Of a stretch of DNA of 64,000 nucleotides, positions 62,330-64,000 are shown one piece after another. Source of the stretch: Prionace glauca (taxonomy: Eukaryota > Chordata > Chondrichthyes > Carcharhiniformes > Carcharhinidae); assembly GCA_037974335.1 (NCBI GenBank), contig CM075760.1, positions 13,722,345 to 13,786,344 of the forward strand. Direction: 5' to 3'. Numbering within the stretch: the first letter of the stretch is position 1; each line of letters starts with the position of its first letter. The translations under genes were made by a program, and so were the position numbers. Under the pieces are notes generated by a model. The model was not told where the DNA came from, made no database searches, and saw only the letters and a list, made by a program, of their open reading frames with translations.

Positions 62330-62820
62330 CATGTTTTGTCTCTTTTAATCCACATGTGTCGGTCCACCTTGTTGTCAAACGAGGGACATTCACACGGTGG
62401 GTCGTGCGTGGGCTACTCTTGGAGGTTTCGAGAGTGGCCTCGTAATTCGTGTCGTTGTGTGTGCTTAAACGTGGACCAGCAGACGGGCACCACAACAGCT
62501 CAGTGACTATCACTTCTAGCTGTGCAGATACATGGATTTGGGCCTGTGTCTGTGGGAGTTTGTGCATTCTCCCTGTGGTTGCGTGGGTTTCCTCCGGGCG
62601 CTCCGGTTTCCTCCCACACCCCAAAGATGTGCTCTTAGGCTGATTGGTTTTACCAAATTGACACTATTTCTCCCCTGAATCTGGCTACATTAGGGGTACC
62701 ATTCGCATACACACGGGGCAGGGTAGGTGTAGGAAAATGCTTTGTTGAAATGGCGGCGCAGGCTCGTTGGGCCGAAGGGCCTGTTTCCCGTGCTGGGTTG
62801 TTCCTTGTTCTTCTTTGTTC
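62330..62820 (+). repeat. SINE family 1 body and retroposon tail
   Basis: GTGCATTCTCCCTGTGGTTG CGTGGGTTTCC, CTCCCACACCCCAAAGATGT and GGCGCAGGCTCGTTGGGCCG AAGGGCCTG, then TTCCTTGTTCTTCTTTGTTC. The part after about 62660 has no counterpart in the left arm. Confidence 0.82.
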
Positions 62821-62824
62821 CAGA

Positions 62825-63290
62825 ACGTTGGTTAGACCGCATTTGGAGTACTGCGTCCAGTTCTGGTCACATTACTACCGGAAGGACGTGGAAACCCTGG
62901 AGAGAGCGCAGAGGAGGTTTACCAGGATGCTGCCTGGTATGGAAGGACTGGGGTATGAGGAAAGATTTGGTAAACTGGGGCTGTTTTCCTGAGAAAGACG
63001 GAGATTGAGGGTGGATCTAATAGAGGTGTATAAAACCAAGAAGGGTATAGATAGAGTAAACAGTGGCAGGCTTTTTCCTAGATTGGAGACAAATATCACG
63101 AGGGGACAATGACTTAAGGTGAGGGATTTGGATGCTAGAGGGAGGTTTTTCACACAGAGGGTCGTGGGGGTATGGAATGCACTGCCAAGTAGGGTGGTGG
63201 AGGCAGGCACGATGGACTTGTTTAAGGTTTACTTAGATAGACACATGAGCAAATTAGGGATGGAGGGTTATAGGAGACTGTTTTAATAAG
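62825..63290 (+). repeat. LINE family E 3' coding end, right-arm copy
   Basis: Plus-strand [40 protein letters not shown], then in another frame RVVGVWNALPS and RVVEAGTMDLFKVYLDRHMS. The left-arm copy lacks the first half. Confidence 0.88.
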
Positions 63291-63539
63291 GATCAGAGCC
63301 TCAGGAAGTTCCTGGAAATCTAATGCTACATGTGTTGATATTTTTCTCTTTTACTCCACAGGTGTGTCGGTCCACTTTGTTGTCAAACGAGGGGCATGCA
63401 CACTGTGGGTCGTGTGTGGGCTGCTCTTGGATGTTTCGAGAGTGGCCTAGTACTTTGCGTCGTTTGTGTATGCTTAAAACTGGACCAACAGATGGGCACC
63501 ACAACAGCTCAGTGACTATCACTGTTAGCTGTGCAGATA

Positions 63540-63835
63540 CATGGATTTAGGCCAGTGTCTGTGGGAATTTGCGCTTTCTCCCTGTGGTTGCGTGAGTTTC
63601 CTCTGGGTGCTCCGGTTTCCTCCCACACCCCAAAGATGTGCTCTTCGGCTGATTGGTGTAACAAATTGTCCCTAAATTATTCTCCCCTGAATCTGGTTTC
63701 CTATGGGGGTACCATAAGCATAGACACGGGTCAAGGGTGGAGGAGGAAAAACGCATTGTTAAAATGGCAGTGTGAGCTCGTTGGGCCGAGGGGCCTGTTT
63801 CCTGTGCTGTGTTGTTCTTTGTTCTTTGTTTTTTG
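63540..63835 (+). repeat. SINE family 1 with LINE-type tail, mirror copy
   Basis: TGCGTGAGTTTCCTCTGGGT GCTCC, CCAAAGATGTGCTCTTCGGC TGATTGG and GTTGGGCCGAGGGGCCTGTT TCC, then TTCTTTGTTCTTTG. Mirror of 38283-38540. Confidence 0.85.
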
Positions 63836-64000
63836 TTCTTTGCTATATTCATTTTAGCTTGGTGTCTTTCTTCACATTTCACATTTGTTGATGACTGAGG
63901 AGGACAATTTTTGAGAGGTTGATTCAACCCTAAGTGTTGTCCATAAGCTATCAGTTGTGTTGTAAATTGTCCTTTTCTGTGTCATAAATGAGACTGAGAA

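Larger units (their letters stand above)
57564..64000. repeat. Large inverted duplication, right arm (continues past the window)
   Basis: The reverse complement of 38123-44038. The final 120 bases still match 38123 onward (tttatgacacagaaaaggac aatttaca), so the arm is longer than seen. The inner edge lies at agtggaaataaatgggtctt (57564), matching tttccact at 44031-44038. Confidence 0.95.

Noticed and set aside
38123-64000. Inverted arms as terminal repeats of a giant transposon
   Set aside because: The spacer shows no transposase, polymerase, capsid or integrase reading, and the arms are made of ordinary LINE and SINE debris; segmental inverted duplication is simpler.
1-64000. Retroviral, Polinton-like or other virus-derived elements; tRNA genes
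   Set aside because: No such element was recognised. tRNA-like boxes occur only as SINE heads followed by SINE bodies.

Overview
The window looks like genomic DNA from a cartilaginous fish (shark or ray). On the minus strand it carries one apparently complete, unrearranged IgM heavy-chain cluster of the elasmobranch type: leader, VH, D1, D2, JH, Cmu1 to Cmu4 and a membrane exon, about 20 kb in total (24777 down to 4796). Each cluster of this kind is a self-contained mini-locus. The V framework, the WGQG joining segment, the four C1-set domains, the secretory tail ending in ...DTVNSCQ and the membrane exon with a WIEDSEDD spacer all fit shark IgM. The surrounding repeats are also typical of elasmobranchs: CR1-like LINE 3' ends beginning AAGAACATAAGAA or TAGAACATAGAACATTACAG, and tRNA-derived SINEs.

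Layout. 1-3290: four LINE 3' ends, three of them abutting. 3291-24880: the IgM cluster, its coding exons separated by introns that carry LINE and SINE fragments. The 10.6-kb JH-Cmu1 intron (12287-22899) holds a G-rich, AGCT-bearing repeat block in switch-region position (13300-14010), then a GAGTG satellite of opposite strand skew (14050-16190), then AT-rich diverged repeats. 25210-36175: the 5' flank of the cluster occurs twice (25210-26900 and 33865-36175), and the distal copy carries a decayed VH pseudogene (32650-33291), so this is the relic of a second cluster. 36187-64000: repeat-dominated sequence organised as a large inverted duplication, with arms 38123-44038 and 57564-64000 (the second running past the window end) around a 13.5-kb spacer.

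Inside that spacer are a CpG-island promoter-like segment (about 51120-51900), a 52-bp minisatellite (55090-55850), a fairly long LINE copy (52036-53530) and a well-preserved single exon of EMC4 (56592-56745) with both splice sites. The other EMC4 exons are not visible.

How the genes work together: the recombination signals read V(23)-(12)D1(22)-(12)D2(12)-(23)J. This permits V-to-D1, D1-to-D2 and D2-to-J joining inside the cluster and disfavours direct V-J or D1-J joining. All constant-region exon junctions are phase 1. An internal splice donor in Cmu4 chooses between the secreted tail and the membrane exon. I recognised no LTR retrovirus, Polinton or other capsid- or envelope-bearing element, no rRNA or tRNA gene and no CRISPR array. 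All calls come from reading the sequence and from memory of the families; no database search was run, and repeat edges are approximate.
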